This document shows positions 46,391-55,663 of a DNA stretch of 64,000 nt, piece after piece (the stretch's first letter is position 1; each line of letters starts with the position of its first letter). The notes below the pieces were generated by a model, which made no database searches, had not been told where the DNA came from, and worked only from the letters and a program-made list of their open reading frames with translations. Origin of the DNA: Bacillus cereus G9842 (GTDB lineage Bacteria; Bacillota; Bacilli; Bacillales; Bacillaceae_G); NCBI RefSeq assembly GCF_000021305.1, contig NC_011772.1, forward strand, positions 577,501-641,500, in the 5' to 3' direction. The position numbers and the translations under genes are program-made.

Positions 46391-46448
46391 ACGTATGATG
46401 ATGATGTTTTTGTGCAAATGAAACTACAGTTGTTGTATAAGTAAGCAT
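46389..46448 (-). CDS. Leader peptide with four consecutive histidine codons
   Basis: A 19-residue ORF, MLTYTTTVVSFAQKHHHHT, ends two codons after the (CAT)4 run (46395-46406). It has a strong ribosome binding site AAAGGGAG nine bases upstream and an apparent promoter TTTTCA-17-TATACT (46508-46513, 46485-46490). The stop codon overlaps the first attenuator segment, as in classic amino-acid leader peptides. It has no other expected function. Length, codon run and hairpins make the leader role likely; no expression data are available. Confidence 0.75.
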   Translation of the reverse strand: MLTYTTTVVSFAQKHHHHT

Positions 46449-46664
46449 AGTTCTTTGCTCCCTTTCTCCTCTGATTTTGAAGTTAGTATACTACATGTTT
46501 TTTTGAATGAAAAGAAAAATATAAAAATTTTTATAAAAATACGTTTTAAAGATTAAATATTTACCTATATTTTTCTTGTACTGGAAAATAAGTGAGAGAT
46601 TGGCAGAAGAGTGAAGCATGTTATAATACATATAGAATTAGAAGGTGACAAGGGGCTATTGTAG

Positions 46665-47375
46665 ATGATGAGTAAGTATGAACAAATTTATACAGAAATC
46701 AGTAAATCTATTGATAATAAACAATTAAAAGAGGGATGCAAAATCCCATCAGAAACAGAATTAATGAAGCAGTATGAGGCAAGCCGAGGCACGGTAAGAA
46801 AAGCTGTAGATTTACTGCAAGAGCGTGGATATGTGCAAAAAATTCATGGAAAAGGTGTTTTTGTTTTAAAGCGAAAAAATATTGAATTTAATTTTGGCGG
46901 TATTGTAAGTTTCCAAGAAGAAAATGAACGTTTAGGACGTCATTGTATTACGGAAGTTGTGGAAATGGACAAAGAAAAAGCCACAAAAGAAATTGCGAAA
47001 TTATTAAATGTAAAAGAAAAAACAGAGATTGATCATATTAAACGTGTACGAAATATTGATGGAGAAAAAGTAATTTTAGATATAAATCATTTTGTATCTG
47101 AGTTTATTCCAGGATTAACGAAAGAAATTGCAACTGCATCGATTTATAAATACATTGAGAAAGAGCTTGGGCTACATATTAGTTATTCGCAGAGGATAAT
47201 TGAAGTACAGCCGTGTACAGAGGATGACAGAAAGTATTTAGATTTAAATGGAACAGACTATGTTGTCGTTGTGAAAAACTTTACACATTTGTATGATGGA
47301 AGTCAGTTTGAATACACAGAATCACGCCACCGTTTAGATATTTTTCACTTTTCGGATGTGGCACGCAGGAAGTAA
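46665..47375 (+). CDS. treR: GntR/HutC-type trehalose repressor
   Basis: A 236-residue regulator with N-terminal GntR winged helix (residues ~5-70, KIPSETELMKQYEASRGTVRKAVDLLQERGYVQKIHGKGVFV) and a UTRA effector domain (~85-230). Size and the following PTS and hydrolase genes match TreR, which in Bacillus binds trehalose-6-phosphate and leaves the tre operator. The gene lies upstream of treP on the same strand with a terminator between, so it has its own promoter while controlling the next one. AAGGGG precedes the double ATG; the first is used. Confidence 0.92.
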   Translation: MMSKYEQIYTEISKSIDNKQLKEGCKIPSETELMKQYEASRGTVRKAVDLLQERGYVQKIHGKGVFVLKRKNIEFNFGGIVSFQEENERLGRHCITEVVEMDKEKATKEIAKLLNVKEKTEIDHIKRVRNIDGEKVILDINHFVSEFIPGLTKEIATASIYKYIEKELGLHISYSQRIIEVQPCTEDDRKYLDLNGTDYVVVVKNFTHLYDGSQFEYTESRHRLDIFHFSDVARRK

Positions 47376-47411
47376 AGAGGTGGAACAAAATATTGTTTCA
47401 TCTCTTTTTTT
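47374..47411 (+). terminator. Terminator after treR
   Basis: AAAGAGGTGGAACAA pairs with TTGTTTCATCTCTTT with two G-U pairs around a short AATA-type loop, followed by seven T. Confidence 0.8.
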
Positions 47412-47428
47412 ATAAAAAAAAAACACAA

Positions 47429-47493
47429 ACTCGTATATACGAGTGTTGACTAACTTATATATACGAGTTAATATGTAATTGTAAACGGTATCA
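47429..47493 (+). promoter_or_regulatory. treP promoter with two TreR operators and a cre site
   Basis: ACTCGTATATACGAGT (47429-47444) is a perfect palindrome. AACTTATATATACGAGTT (47452-47469) is its near copy and fills the spacer between TTGACT (47446-47451) and TAATAT (47469-47474). TGTAAACGGTATCA (47480-47493) is a full match to the CcpA cre consensus just downstream. This predicts TreR repression plus CcpA road-block. Confidence 0.82.
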
Positions 47494-47517
47494 AAAAAAG
47501 AAAAGAGGGACGGGAAT

Positions 47518-48945
47518 ATGGGGAAAGACTATCGTAAAACAGCAGAGGAAGTGTTGCAGTATATTGGTGGGAAAGACAATATTGAACAAGCTGCACATTG
47601 TGTGACGAGGCTCCGTATCGCTTTAAAAGATGAAAGTAAAATAGATAATGATAAATTACAGTCTGTTTCATTAGTGAAAGGAGCGTTTCATAACGCTGGT
47701 ATATTTCAAGTTGTAATTGGTCCAGGGGATGTAGATCGTGTTTACGCTGAATTGATAACGCTTGCAGGTATGGAAGAATCGACTGTAGCTGACGTAAAAG
47801 ATTCTGGAAATCAGAAGTTAAATCCAGCTCAAAAGTTTGTGAAAATATTTTCGGATGTATTTATGCCGATATTACCAGCGATCGTAACAGCTGGTTTACT
47901 AATGGGTATTAACAATCTATTAGGGGCAAAGGACTTATTTTTTGATGGGAAAAATTTATTAGATGTTTATCCGAACTTAGGCGGGCTTTGGGATTTAATT
48001 AATATGATGGCCAATACAGCATTCGTATTCTTACCAGCACTTGTCGGGTGGTCAGCAACGAAGCGTTTTGGTGGTAGTCCAATACTAGGGATTGTTATGG
48101 GATTAATGCTTGTGCACCCGGCCTTATTAAACGCTTGGGACTATGGAAAAGCAGCGACTGGTTTAGAGGGTCAAAAGATTGAGTACTTCAATATTTTAGG
48201 ACTGTTCCAAATTGAGAAGGTAGGATATCAAGGACAAATTTTACCTGTTTTAGTAGCAGCTTTTGTATTAAGTAAAGTGGAAATTTTCTTAAAGAAACAT
48301 GTACCAAATGCAATTCAATTATTAGTTGTACCAATTACAACAATCGTTGTGACAGGTGTGTTAGCATTAGGAATTATCGGTCCGGTTACACGTCATATTG
48401 GAGATTTATTAACAGTAGGATTAGTAGGTGTATATGAAACAGTACCAGTAGTTGGAGCAGTATTGTTTGGAGCATTATATGCACCGCTTGTAATTACAGG
48501 TATGCATCATATGTTTATTGCAATTGATTTACAATTGATTGCACAGCACGGTGGCACATTCATTTGGCCAATGATTGCTCTTTCTAACATTGCGCAAGGT
48601 AGTGCGGCACTTGCAATGTTCTGGATTTCTAAAAATCAAAATGATAAAAGTATGGCATCAACATCAGCCATTTCAGCATACTTCGGTATTACAGAACCAG
48701 CGATGTTTGGTGTGAATTTACGAAATAAGTTCCCGTTCTATGCAGCGATTATAGGGTCTGCTGTGGCAGCGATATTCATTACATTAAATGGTGTATTAGC
48801 ACCTGCTATCGGAATTGGCGGATTGCCAGCATTTATTTCTATCATTCCGAAATCGATTCCAATGTTTATTGTAGGAATGATTATTGCAGTTGTAATCCCA
48901 TTTACTTTAACATGGTTATTTGCAAAAAGAGTCAAACAGAAGTAG
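47518..48945 (+). CDS. treP: PTS trehalose transporter, IIBC component
   Basis: A 475-residue PTS protein. Residues ~1-85 form the IIB domain with phosphorylated Cys in AAHCVTRLRIAL. Residues ~110-470 form the membrane IIC domain of the glucose-sucrose superfamily, with FVFLPALVGWSATKRFGGSPILGIVMGLMLVHP, APLVITGMHHMFIAIDLQLI and ITEPAMFGVNLR. It takes up trehalose as trehalose-6-phosphate; the IIA domain is missing, as in Bacillus TreP, and must be supplied by another protein. It is followed by the hydrolase gene after 13 bases. Confidence 0.94.
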   Translation: MGKDYRKTAEEVLQYIGGKDNIEQAAHCVTRLRIALKDESKIDNDKLQSVSLVKGAFHNAGIFQVVIGPGDVDRVYAELITLAGMEESTVADVKDSGNQKLNPAQKFVKIFSDVFMPILPAIVTAGLLMGINNLLGAKDLFFDGKNLLDVYPNLGGLWDLINMMANTAFVFLPALVGWSATKRFGGSPILGIVMGLMLVHPALLNAWDYGKAATGLEGQKIEYFNILGLFQIEKVGYQGQILPVLVAAFVLSKVEIFLKKHVPNAIQLLVVPITTIVVTGVLALGIIGPVTRHIGDLLTVGLVGVYETVPVVGAVLFGALYAPLVITGMHHMFIAIDLQLIAQHGGTFIWPMIALSNIAQGSAALAMFWISKNQNDKSMASTSAISAYFGITEPAMFGVNLRNKFPFYAAIIGSAVAAIFITLNGVLAPAIGIGGLPAFISIIPKSIPMFIVGMIIAVVIPFTLTWLFAKRVKQK

Positions 48946-48958
48946 GAGGAAGTTAAAC

Positions 48959-50620
48959 ATGAAGGATTGGCATAAAAGTGTAGTCTATCAAATTTATCCG
49001 AAGAGCTTTAATAGCTATTACAATAAAGAAACCGGTGATATAAAAGGGGTTACAGAGAAACTAGATTATTTAAAAGAACTCGGAGTGGATTATATTTGGT
49101 TAACACCGATATACCAATCACCACAAAATGATAATGGATATGATGTAAGTGATTACTACAGCATTGATCCATCTTACGGAACGATGGAAGAGTTTGAGGA
49201 ACTTTTAGCAGAAGCGAAAGTACGTAACATTGAAATTATGCTTGATATTGTTGTAAATCATAGTTCGACTGAACATAAGTGGTTTAAAGAAGCGAAGGAA
49301 GATAAAAATAGTCCATATCGTAATTACTATATTTGGCGTGATGAAAAAAATAATTGGCAGTCTAAGTTTGGTGGATCTGCTTGGAAATATGATGAGAAGA
49401 CGGAGCAATATTATTTACATTTATTTGATGAAACACAAGCTGATTTAAATTGGGAAAATGAACAACTTCGCGAAGAAGTATATGATATGATGCGTTTTTG
49501 GCTGGATAAAGGGGTAACAGGATTCCGATTAGATGTCATTAACTTAATTTCAAAAGACCAATGTTTCTTAAACGATGAAGGTAATACTGCGACAAGTGAT
49601 GGACGCAAGTATTATACAGATGGTCCGCGTGTTCATGAATATTTACAAGAGATGAACCGAAAAGTTTTTGCAGGAAAAGATGTAATTACAGTTGGAGAAA
49701 TGTCATCTACGACAATTGATAATTGTATTAAATATTCTAATCCTGAGCGTAATGAACTGAGCATGACGTTTAGTTTCCATCATTTAAAAGTAGATTATCC
49801 GAATGGTGATAAGTGGACGAAAGCAGAGTTTGATTTTATTAAATTAAAAGAGATTATGTCTAACTGGCAAATTGAAATGCAAAAGGGCGGAGGATGGAAT
49901 GCGTTATTTTGGTGTAATCATGACCAACCTCGCATAGTGTCACGCTTCGGTGATGATAGAAAGTACCGAAATGAATCTGCGAAAATGTTAGCGACAGCTA
50001 TGCATATGTTGCAAGGAACACCTTACATTTATCAAGGCGAAGAAATCGGTATGACGAATCCTAAATTCGAGTCCATCGAGCAATATCGCGATGTGGAATC
50101 GTTAAATATATACGATATCAAGCGAGAAGAAGGATTATCAAAAGAAGAGATTATCGGGATTTTAAAACAAAAATCTCGTGACAACTCTCGTACTCCGATG
50201 CAGTGGAATGAAGAGATGAACAGTGGTTTTACAACAAGTACACCTTGGATTTCAGTGGCTGAAAACTTTACAGAAATAAACGTAGAGAAGGCATTAGAAG
50301 ATAAAGAGTCTGTATTTTATCATTATAAAAAGTTAATAGAACTTAGAAAAACGTATGATGTAATTACAGAAGGAGAATATGCTATTTTGGATAAAAATGA
50401 TCCTAAAATTTGGGCATATACTCGTACTACAGAAAGTGAAGTACTACTTGTTATAAATAACTTCTATGGAGAAGAAATAACGTACTCTGTACCAGCGCAC
50501 GTTCAATTAGATGGAATGAAACAAGAAGTACTACTGTCGAATTATAAAGATGCCAGCAAGGATATTGCAAAACTTAACTTAAGACCATATGAATCAATTG
50601 TGTATCGATATACGAAATAA
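48959..50620 (+). CDS. treA: Trehalose-6-phosphate hydrolase (phospho-alpha-1,1-glucosidase)
   Basis: A 553-residue GH13 enzyme. Conserved regions are DIVVNHSS, GFRLDVINLI (nucleophile Asp), VGEMSSTT (acid/base Glu) and WCNHDQPR. The N-terminus WHKSVVYQIYPKSFNSYYNKETGDIKG is typical of TreA/TreC. It splits trehalose-6-phosphate into glucose and glucose-6-phosphate in the cytoplasm. The ATG at 48959 follows GTAGGAGGAAG; the upstream in-frame codons lie inside the treP end. Operon: treP-treA. Confidence 0.95.
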   Translation: MKDWHKSVVYQIYPKSFNSYYNKETGDIKGVTEKLDYLKELGVDYIWLTPIYQSPQNDNGYDVSDYYSIDPSYGTMEEFEELLAEAKVRNIEIMLDIVVNHSSTEHKWFKEAKEDKNSPYRNYYIWRDEKNNWQSKFGGSAWKYDEKTEQYYLHLFDETQADLNWENEQLREEVYDMMRFWLDKGVTGFRLDVINLISKDQCFLNDEGNTATSDGRKYYTDGPRVHEYLQEMNRKVFAGKDVITVGEMSSTTIDNCIKYSNPERNELSMTFSFHHLKVDYPNGDKWTKAEFDFIKLKEIMSNWQIEMQKGGGWNALFWCNHDQPRIVSRFGDDRKYRNESAKMLATAMHMLQGTPYIYQGEEIGMTNPKFESIEQYRDVESLNIYDIKREEGLSKEEIIGILKQKSRDNSRTPMQWNEEMNSGFTTSTPWISVAENFTEINVEKALEDKESVFYHYKKLIELRKTYDVITEGEYAILDKNDPKIWAYTRTTESEVLLVINNFYGEEITYSVPAHVQLDGMKQEVLLSNYKDASKDIAKLNLRPYESIVYRYTK

Positions 50621-50656
50621 AAAGGTTGTATGCCGCATGGGCATACAACCTTTTAT
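50618..50656. terminator. Bidirectional terminator between treA and the ger operon
   Basis: AAAAGGTTGTATGC pairs with GCATACAACCTTTT around a short loop; T runs on both strands. Confidence 0.92.
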
Positions 50657-51777
50657 TTTAAGACACCACTATACAAAATGCTTACTTCTACTTCAGGTTT
50701 AAACTTTACTTTTGCATAATCTTTATCCCAATTTTTTTTCCTCCATAACTCAGGGTGATAAGCGATAAGGTGTCTGCCGATACCGAAAGCATCACAGTTT
50801 GCTTTTTGGAGTTTGTTTATTATTTTTTTCGCCTCTTTCGTGAGCTGTTTAGACAGTTCTTTATTTAGTTTTTCTCTGTCGTCCATTGTATACAGATTAT
50901 CTCTTGGAGATTCAATTGCTATAACTTTTAGTTGGAGCTTAATGTGAGCATAAACATTTCCTTTTTTATCTGTTGTTATTTTTAAGTTTCGTTTTAATTT
51001 CTGATTGCTCACGTCAATGGTAATGTAGTCAGACGTATTAGATGAATCGCTATTTGTAAGCTTTTGGGTTATGCGAGCGCTCGTTCCCATTTTATCAGTT
51101 AGTAATACGAAGAGTACCGATTGTCGTGAAGGTAAAAGCCCAGTTAATTTATCCTTATTAAATAGAGCTATCCCATTGGTTACAACTTCTTTTCCTTTTA
51201 GCTTTATAGATGGGAGGGTGAAATCTTTGCCGGGATCTAACATTTTTGTAGCGGCTGTTTCCAAAGTTTCATTTGGAAATATGCTCATGTCCTCTAAGCT
51301 TTTAATTTTTTTCTTTAGAAAATCTCCAATTAGTAAATTTCCTACTTTCTTTTTTTCTAGTATTGCAGCTGTTTCACCATCTACTGAAATAAGTTTTACC
51401 AGAGCAGTGGGGTTTGTAGGGTCCCGAAAACTAATATCTAAATAAGGTAATATCCCCTTTTTTTGAATTTTTGTTCCCAATAGTTGCACACCGTATTTGA
51501 AATAGCGAATATTTCCAGTCACATTTTCTTTCAAAGTATCGCTAGTATCGCGTATGTTACGGCCGGTTGCTGAATGTATTTCATTTTCAAATGAAGATTG
51601 TTGGCTTCCTGAACTTCTTACAAGTTCAACCGTTTGCTGAAGTTGATTTTCTTCTGTAATATCAAATCCAATACTATAAGCTAATCTAGCCTCTCTTAAA
51701 GGCTCTTGATCCCAGCAACCAGAAAGAAGTGAGCTAGCACATAAGATACTACATAATTTAACTGTTTTTTTGTGCAT
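50653..51777 (-). CDS. gerKC: Spore germinant receptor subunit C (lipoprotein)
   Basis: A 374-residue GerAC-family lipoprotein. The signal ends LLSGCWDQEPL, so Cys is lipid-modified and the protein sits outside the inner membrane of the spore. The body shows the GerAC domains: RLAYSIGFDI, YGVQLLGTKIQKKGILPYLDISFRDPT and C-terminal KANCDAFGIGRHLIAYHPELWRKKNWD. It is the last gene of a tricistronic receptor. From position near treR-treA and memory of the B. cereus gene order I call it gerK; if the order differs it would still be a GerA-class receptor. Confidence 0.85.
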   Translation of the reverse strand: MHKKTVKLCSILCASSLLSGCWDQEPLREARLAYSIGFDITEENQLQQTVELVRSSGSQQSSFENEIHSATGRNIRDTSDTLKENVTGNIRYFKYGVQLLGTKIQKKGILPYLDISFRDPTNPTALVKLISVDGETAAILEKKKVGNLLIGDFLKKKIKSLEDMSIFPNETLETAATKMLDPGKDFTLPSIKLKGKEVVTNGIALFNKDKLTGLLPSRQSVLFVLLTDKMGTSARITQKLTNSDSSNTSDYITIDVSNQKLKRNLKITTDKKGNVYAHIKLQLKVIAIESPRDNLYTMDDREKLNKELSKQLTKEAKKIINKLQKANCDAFGIGRHLIAYHPELWRKKNWDKDYAKVKFKPEVEVSILYSGVLK

Positions 51778-52873
51778 ATGGAGCTCCTTTCTTATTTCTT
51801 AATAAGGAATAAAGAAGAAATAAAAAAGGAAGAACGATAATGAAAATATAAGTGAATTTATCAGTGAAATTTGCAATCAATTTTAATTCTTCAGGTGTAT
51901 CTATAAATAAGGCGATACTAAAAGAAATAACTCCAACAATTGGAACAGATTTTTTATGATTAGCAAGGTTGAATATATGCCCAATACCTATAGAAGCAGC
52001 AGCGTAACAACTAGCAATAGAAGCTACGACAGTTATCATCCAAATTGGTATGAATATTAAATCAGTACGGTCTACAATCCCAATATGTAAGGAGCGCAAT
52101 AAGTAAGCAACTGGCTCTGGAATAAGCTCAACTTGCTTTGGACTAAATACGATAAAGCAAATCCAAACAGTAAAAGCATAAAAAAGAGTTACGAATCCGT
52201 TAGCGATAGAAATTGCCTTTAGTTTTGCAACAGCAGTCCCATTTACTTTAGGAAATGCGATGAGAAAGATTTCAAAACCATACATAGCTGTAATTGTTTC
52301 TTTCGATGCTTTAATAATATTCCACCATCCAGCCTCTGTAATGGGAAAAATATAAGAAAAATCAGCCCGTGAGAGCCCAAGTCCAATTAAAAGCGCCATA
52401 GGTAAAATGAGAATAGAGGCCATGACATAAAATCGTACAATTACTTTAAAGGTATTATAGGCTACGTAGCAACAAGCTATTGTAAATAATAGGAGAATTG
52501 CGTACCAAGGAGTTGCTTGTAAAATCCATATTTTAATGACGGTACATGCATTTAACATAACGGTCATACCGATAAGAGTAAAATAAAAAACATAAGAAAA
52601 CCCTAATAGTTTTCCAAATTTATTACCAAACATCATACAAGCAATTTCATACATATTTGCATCAGGAAACCTTCTTAATAAAAACCACATGAGTAAAATG
52701 ATAAGTTGAGTTGCCAGCCCCGCAATGAGAACAGAAATCCATCCACCACCTTTTGCTATTGGGTGAAGACGGTTTGGGAGAGAAAGTATACCAACCCCGA
52801 TTTGACATTGGATAACGAAAAAGGTCAATTGAACAAGTGAAATTTTACTTTGCGTGTTTGTCACCGTTCTCAT
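51758..52873 (-). CDS. gerKB: Spore germinant receptor subunit B (permease-like)
   Basis: A 371-residue protein of the GerAB family in the APC superfamily with about ten helices: FFVIQCQIGVGILSLPNRL, LIGLGLSRADFSYIFPI, and YEIACMMFGNKFGKLLGFSYVFYF. GerB subunits bind the germinant, usually an amino acid or nucleoside. Its start overlaps the end of subunit A by 29 bases, and its end overlaps the start of subunit C by 20 bases, giving tight translational coupling. No clean ribosome binding site precedes the ATG, so a nearby GTG could also be used. Confidence 0.88.
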   Translation of the reverse strand: MRTVTNTQSKISLVQLTFFVIQCQIGVGILSLPNRLHPIAKGGGWISVLIAGLATQLIILLMWFLLRRFPDANMYEIACMMFGNKFGKLLGFSYVFYFTLIGMTVMLNACTVIKIWILQATPWYAILLLFTIACCYVAYNTFKVIVRFYVMASILILPMALLIGLGLSRADFSYIFPITEAGWWNIIKASKETITAMYGFEIFLIAFPKVNGTAVAKLKAISIANGFVTLFYAFTVWICFIVFSPKQVELIPEPVAYLLRSLHIGIVDRTDLIFIPIWMITVVASIASCYAAASIGIGHIFNLANHKKSVPIVGVISFSIALFIDTPEELKLIANFTDKFTYIFIIVLPFLFLLYSLLRNKKGAPYAQKNS

Positions 52874-54347
52874 CCTCTCTCGTTACATGTTGTCGTTGCA
52901 TTTTTTTTGGTTTTGAATCATGTGGTCGTTCCCAAAATGACCAAATTGGAAATCTTACAAAGGAATCTTTCATATCTTTTATCCGCATTGGTGCAAGAGG
53001 AGAAAGATATGGTGTATGAAAAGAATGAAGTTGACATAAATGAACGAAAGTTATAATTATGCCGAATGAAATCCCTACATAGCCGAATATAGCAGCAAGA
53101 ACCATTAACGGGAAACGCAGAATCCGAACTGCTGAACTCATATCATTTGATGGTACGAGAAAAGAAGCAATTGCAGTTAAAGCTACAACGATAATCATTG
53201 TGTAAGAAACGAGTCCAGCTTTTACAATTGCATCCCCAATTACTAAACCGCCTACAATACCGATTGTTTGTCCAACGCGGCTCGGCAAACGAATACCAGC
53301 TTCTCGTAATAATTCGAAGATCAATTCCATTAAGAGAGCTTCAAAAATAGGAGGAAGTGGCACTTGTTCTAATGAGGCTTTAATTGTATAGACGAGTTCG
53401 AGTGGCAACACATCTGGATGAAAAGCGACGGTTGCGATATATATAGCTGGTAAGAGAAAGGCGATTAAGAAACTTACTAAGCGAATCATTCGGACGAAAG
53501 AACCGACGATCCAGCGGTTATTATAATCATCTGGTGATTGATAGAAGGCAAAGAGTGTAACAGGAACGATAAGTGCTGTTGGATCTCCATCTGATAAAAT
53601 AGCGACTCGTCCCTCCATTAAATTAGCAGCAGTTCTATCTGGGCGCTCTGTATTTAATTGCTGTGGGAATGGTGAGAAAGACGTATCTTCTATAAATTCT
53701 TGTATGTAGCCTGGTGGCATGAGTGCGTCTGTCTTAATCATTTCTAATCTTCTTTTCACTTCTGCAACGAGATCGTCATTAGCTATATTTTGAATATAAG
53801 TAATTGCCACTTTCGTGTGCATTTCTTCACCAAGTGTGAAATATTTAACGACGACATTTGGACTTTTTATGAGTTTACGAATAGACGCTAAATTGGTTGC
53901 TAAATCTTCTACGAAACCAGTATGTGGTCCGCGTACAATCCCTTCATTATCAGGTTCTGTTATAGCTCTTTTTAAAGATAATGCTGTTTCAAAAGTACAA
54001 AAGCTTTCGACATGTTCATGGAAATATAAAGATTTACCTTGTAATAAAAGTTGTACACCGTAATTTAAATTCGTTTCTTTTTTCATATTTAATGTAGAAA
54101 ATGCTTTATCTAAAGATAGATCAGATCGAGTTAATAAGGGTTCAAGAGCTAATTGATGAATTAAATTTGGGTCTGCTAAAGATTCGATATATAAGATTAT
54201 CCCTTTTCCGTTTTGAAAAGGGATATCTAATTTTTTTATATCATCAGAATGAGAAAGTTTATTTTCAATGTAATTAATGTTCTCAGGAAGTGATGGAAAC
54301 ATATGTTTTTGTTTTTTACTCTCTTGTTGTTCTTTTCTCTCTGTCAT
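52845..54347 (-). CDS. gerKA: Spore germinant receptor subunit A
   Basis: A 500-residue GerA-family protein. Soluble N-terminal region, then five to six membrane helices. Family segments are seen: EPDNEGIVRGPHTGFVEDLATNLASIRKLI, EGRVAILSDGDPTALIVPVTLFAFYQSPDDYNNRWIVGSFVRMIRL, and LPSRVGQTIGIVGGLVIGDAIVKAGLVSYTMIIVVALTAIASF. In the spore inner membrane it helps open a channel for ion release on germinant binding. Start ATG at 54347 follows AGAGGTGGA; an upstream GTG (54356) lies within that site. First gene of the operon; a sigma-G promoter is expected but I could not place it. Confidence 0.9.
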   Translation of the reverse strand: MTERKEQQESKKQKHMFPSLPENINYIENKLSHSDDIKKLDIPFQNGKGIILYIESLADPNLIHQLALEPLLTRSDLSLDKAFSTLNMKKETNLNYGVQLLLQGKSLYFHEHVESFCTFETALSLKRAITEPDNEGIVRGPHTGFVEDLATNLASIRKLIKSPNVVVKYFTLGEEMHTKVAITYIQNIANDDLVAEVKRRLEMIKTDALMPPGYIQEFIEDTSFSPFPQQLNTERPDRTAANLMEGRVAILSDGDPTALIVPVTLFAFYQSPDDYNNRWIVGSFVRMIRLVSFLIAFLLPAIYIATVAFHPDVLPLELVYTIKASLEQVPLPPIFEALLMELIFELLREAGIRLPSRVGQTIGIVGGLVIGDAIVKAGLVSYTMIIVVALTAIASFLVPSNDMSSAVRILRFPLMVLAAIFGYVGISFGIIITFVHLCQLHSFHTPYLSPLAPMRIKDMKDSFVRFPIWSFWERPHDSKPKKMQRQHVTREDENGDKHAK

Positions 54348-54535
54348 AATTTCCACCTCTTTTAAAGTGCAACTGTTTCTGTTAATTTTTGTCGTTTGTG
54401 AGAAATTTATGCTTGAATTATTTTTTTAAAAGAGAATTGAAAGTTACGTTATATTGTCTTTTGTGCATTATTCAATTTCATAGCAGTACTTCTCACATTT
54501 GTGTCGAATTAAGAAGATATATAGGAGGGATACAT

Positions 54536-55507
54536 ATGGAAATAGCTGTAGAACGTGTTTTTACGAAAGAGATCTTAAGAAGAGCGGCAAAGGCATTTCA
54601 TGTAACAGTGGAAGAGAAGCCGCTTGGAGATTTTGAAAATTATATTTTTAAGGCGAAGGGAGATAATGATGAGGACTATGTATTACGTTTAACGCATTCT
54701 TCGCATCGCTCTAAAAAAGAAGTTGAAGCTGAACTAGATTTTTTACGATATGTTGCGGAGCATGGGGCAAAGGTAGCAGGACCTCTTAACTCAACTTCTC
54801 AAAATCTTGTAGAAGAAATTGGAGCGGAAGATAGCACTTTCTTTTTTGCTTCTTTATTTACATATGCAAAAGGTGAGCAAGTAAAAGGGGAAGGATCGCC
54901 TTATTGGGGAGATGATTATTTTGAAGCATGGGGAAAAGCGATTGGACAACTGCATCGCCTAACAATGAGCTATCCTAAAACAGACTATCGTGATACGTGG
55001 GAAGAAGACGAAAGTGGAATTGTTAATGAATTAGAAGATGATCAAGTGAAAAAGATTGCAGCGGTATTAATGGATGAGATTAAGGCCCTTCCAGTTGAAA
55101 GAGAAACGTTCGGTCTTATGCACGGTGATATCCATCCCGGTAATTTTCATTATGATGGTAAAGAGCTAACAATCTTTGATTTTGATGATGCGGCTTATAA
55201 TTACTTTATACATGATTTAGCGATGGTTCTCTATTACTCTATTCTATTTACACCATGGACAGCGGAAGAGAAGACAGACTTTGCTCGTAAACAGCTACAA
55301 GTGTTACGAAAAGGCTATGAGCATGAGCACAGACTGGCGGATAGTTGGTATGAATCGTTACCGTTGTTTTTACGTCTACGTGATGTTGGTTTATACGGTA
55401 CACTTCAAAAGAAGTTTAAGGGGAAAGGTATGCCAGATAACTTCCGAGAATTATCAGAAGAGCTATATGAAAGAATTATAAAAAGAGAAGCAATTGTGAA
55501 TATATAA
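54536..55507 (+). CDS. Aminoglycoside-phosphotransferase-like kinase
   Basis: A 323-residue APH-fold protein. The catalytic loop is LMHGDIHPGNFHYDG and the metal-binding Asp is in IFDFDDAAYNYFIHDLA; an N-terminal lobe precedes it (DYVLRLTHSSHRSKKEVEAELDFLRYV). The fold includes homoserine kinase II, choline kinase and drug kinases; this subgroup is uncharacterised and the substrate unknown. The ATG at 54536 follows TAGGAGGGAT and is preferred over far-upstream codons without such a site. Terminator follows. Confidence 0.86.
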   Translation: MEIAVERVFTKEILRRAAKAFHVTVEEKPLGDFENYIFKAKGDNDEDYVLRLTHSSHRSKKEVEAELDFLRYVAEHGAKVAGPLNSTSQNLVEEIGAEDSTFFFASLFTYAKGEQVKGEGSPYWGDDYFEAWGKAIGQLHRLTMSYPKTDYRDTWEEDESGIVNELEDDQVKKIAAVLMDEIKALPVERETFGLMHGDIHPGNFHYDGKELTIFDFDDAAYNYFIHDLAMVLYYSILFTPWTAEEKTDFARKQLQVLRKGYEHEHRLADSWYESLPLFLRLRDVGLYGTLQKKFKGKGMPDNFRELSEELYERIIKREAIVNI

Positions 55508-55520
55508 TACATTTAGTTCG

Positions 55521-55560
55521 AAACAAAGTATATAAAACAAATATATACTTTGTTTTTTTA
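55521..55560 (+). terminator. Terminator after the kinase gene
   Basis: AAACAAAGTATATA (55521-55534) pairs perfectly with TATATACTTTGTTT (55542-55555), followed by T residues. Confidence 0.88.
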
Positions 55561-55627
55561 TACAAAAATATGTTTACTTTATTAAAATAATATTGTCCTA
55601 GATTCAGTATACACTTATAATTTTATA

Positions 55628-55642
55628 TATATTCTGAATATT
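55628..55642 (+). promoter_or_regulatory. CodY-like box before the alanine symporter gene
   Basis: TATATTCTGAATATT differs from AATTTTCWGAAAATT at three positions and lies 21 bases before the start codon. Weak on its own. Confidence 0.25.
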
Positions 55643-55663
55643 CTTTATAAAGAAGGAGGGGGA

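Noticed and set aside
54389..54535. 49-codon N-terminal extension of the kinase gene
   Set aside because: The strong TAGGAGGGAT site lies just before the ATG at 54536 and the upstream stretch looks untranslated.
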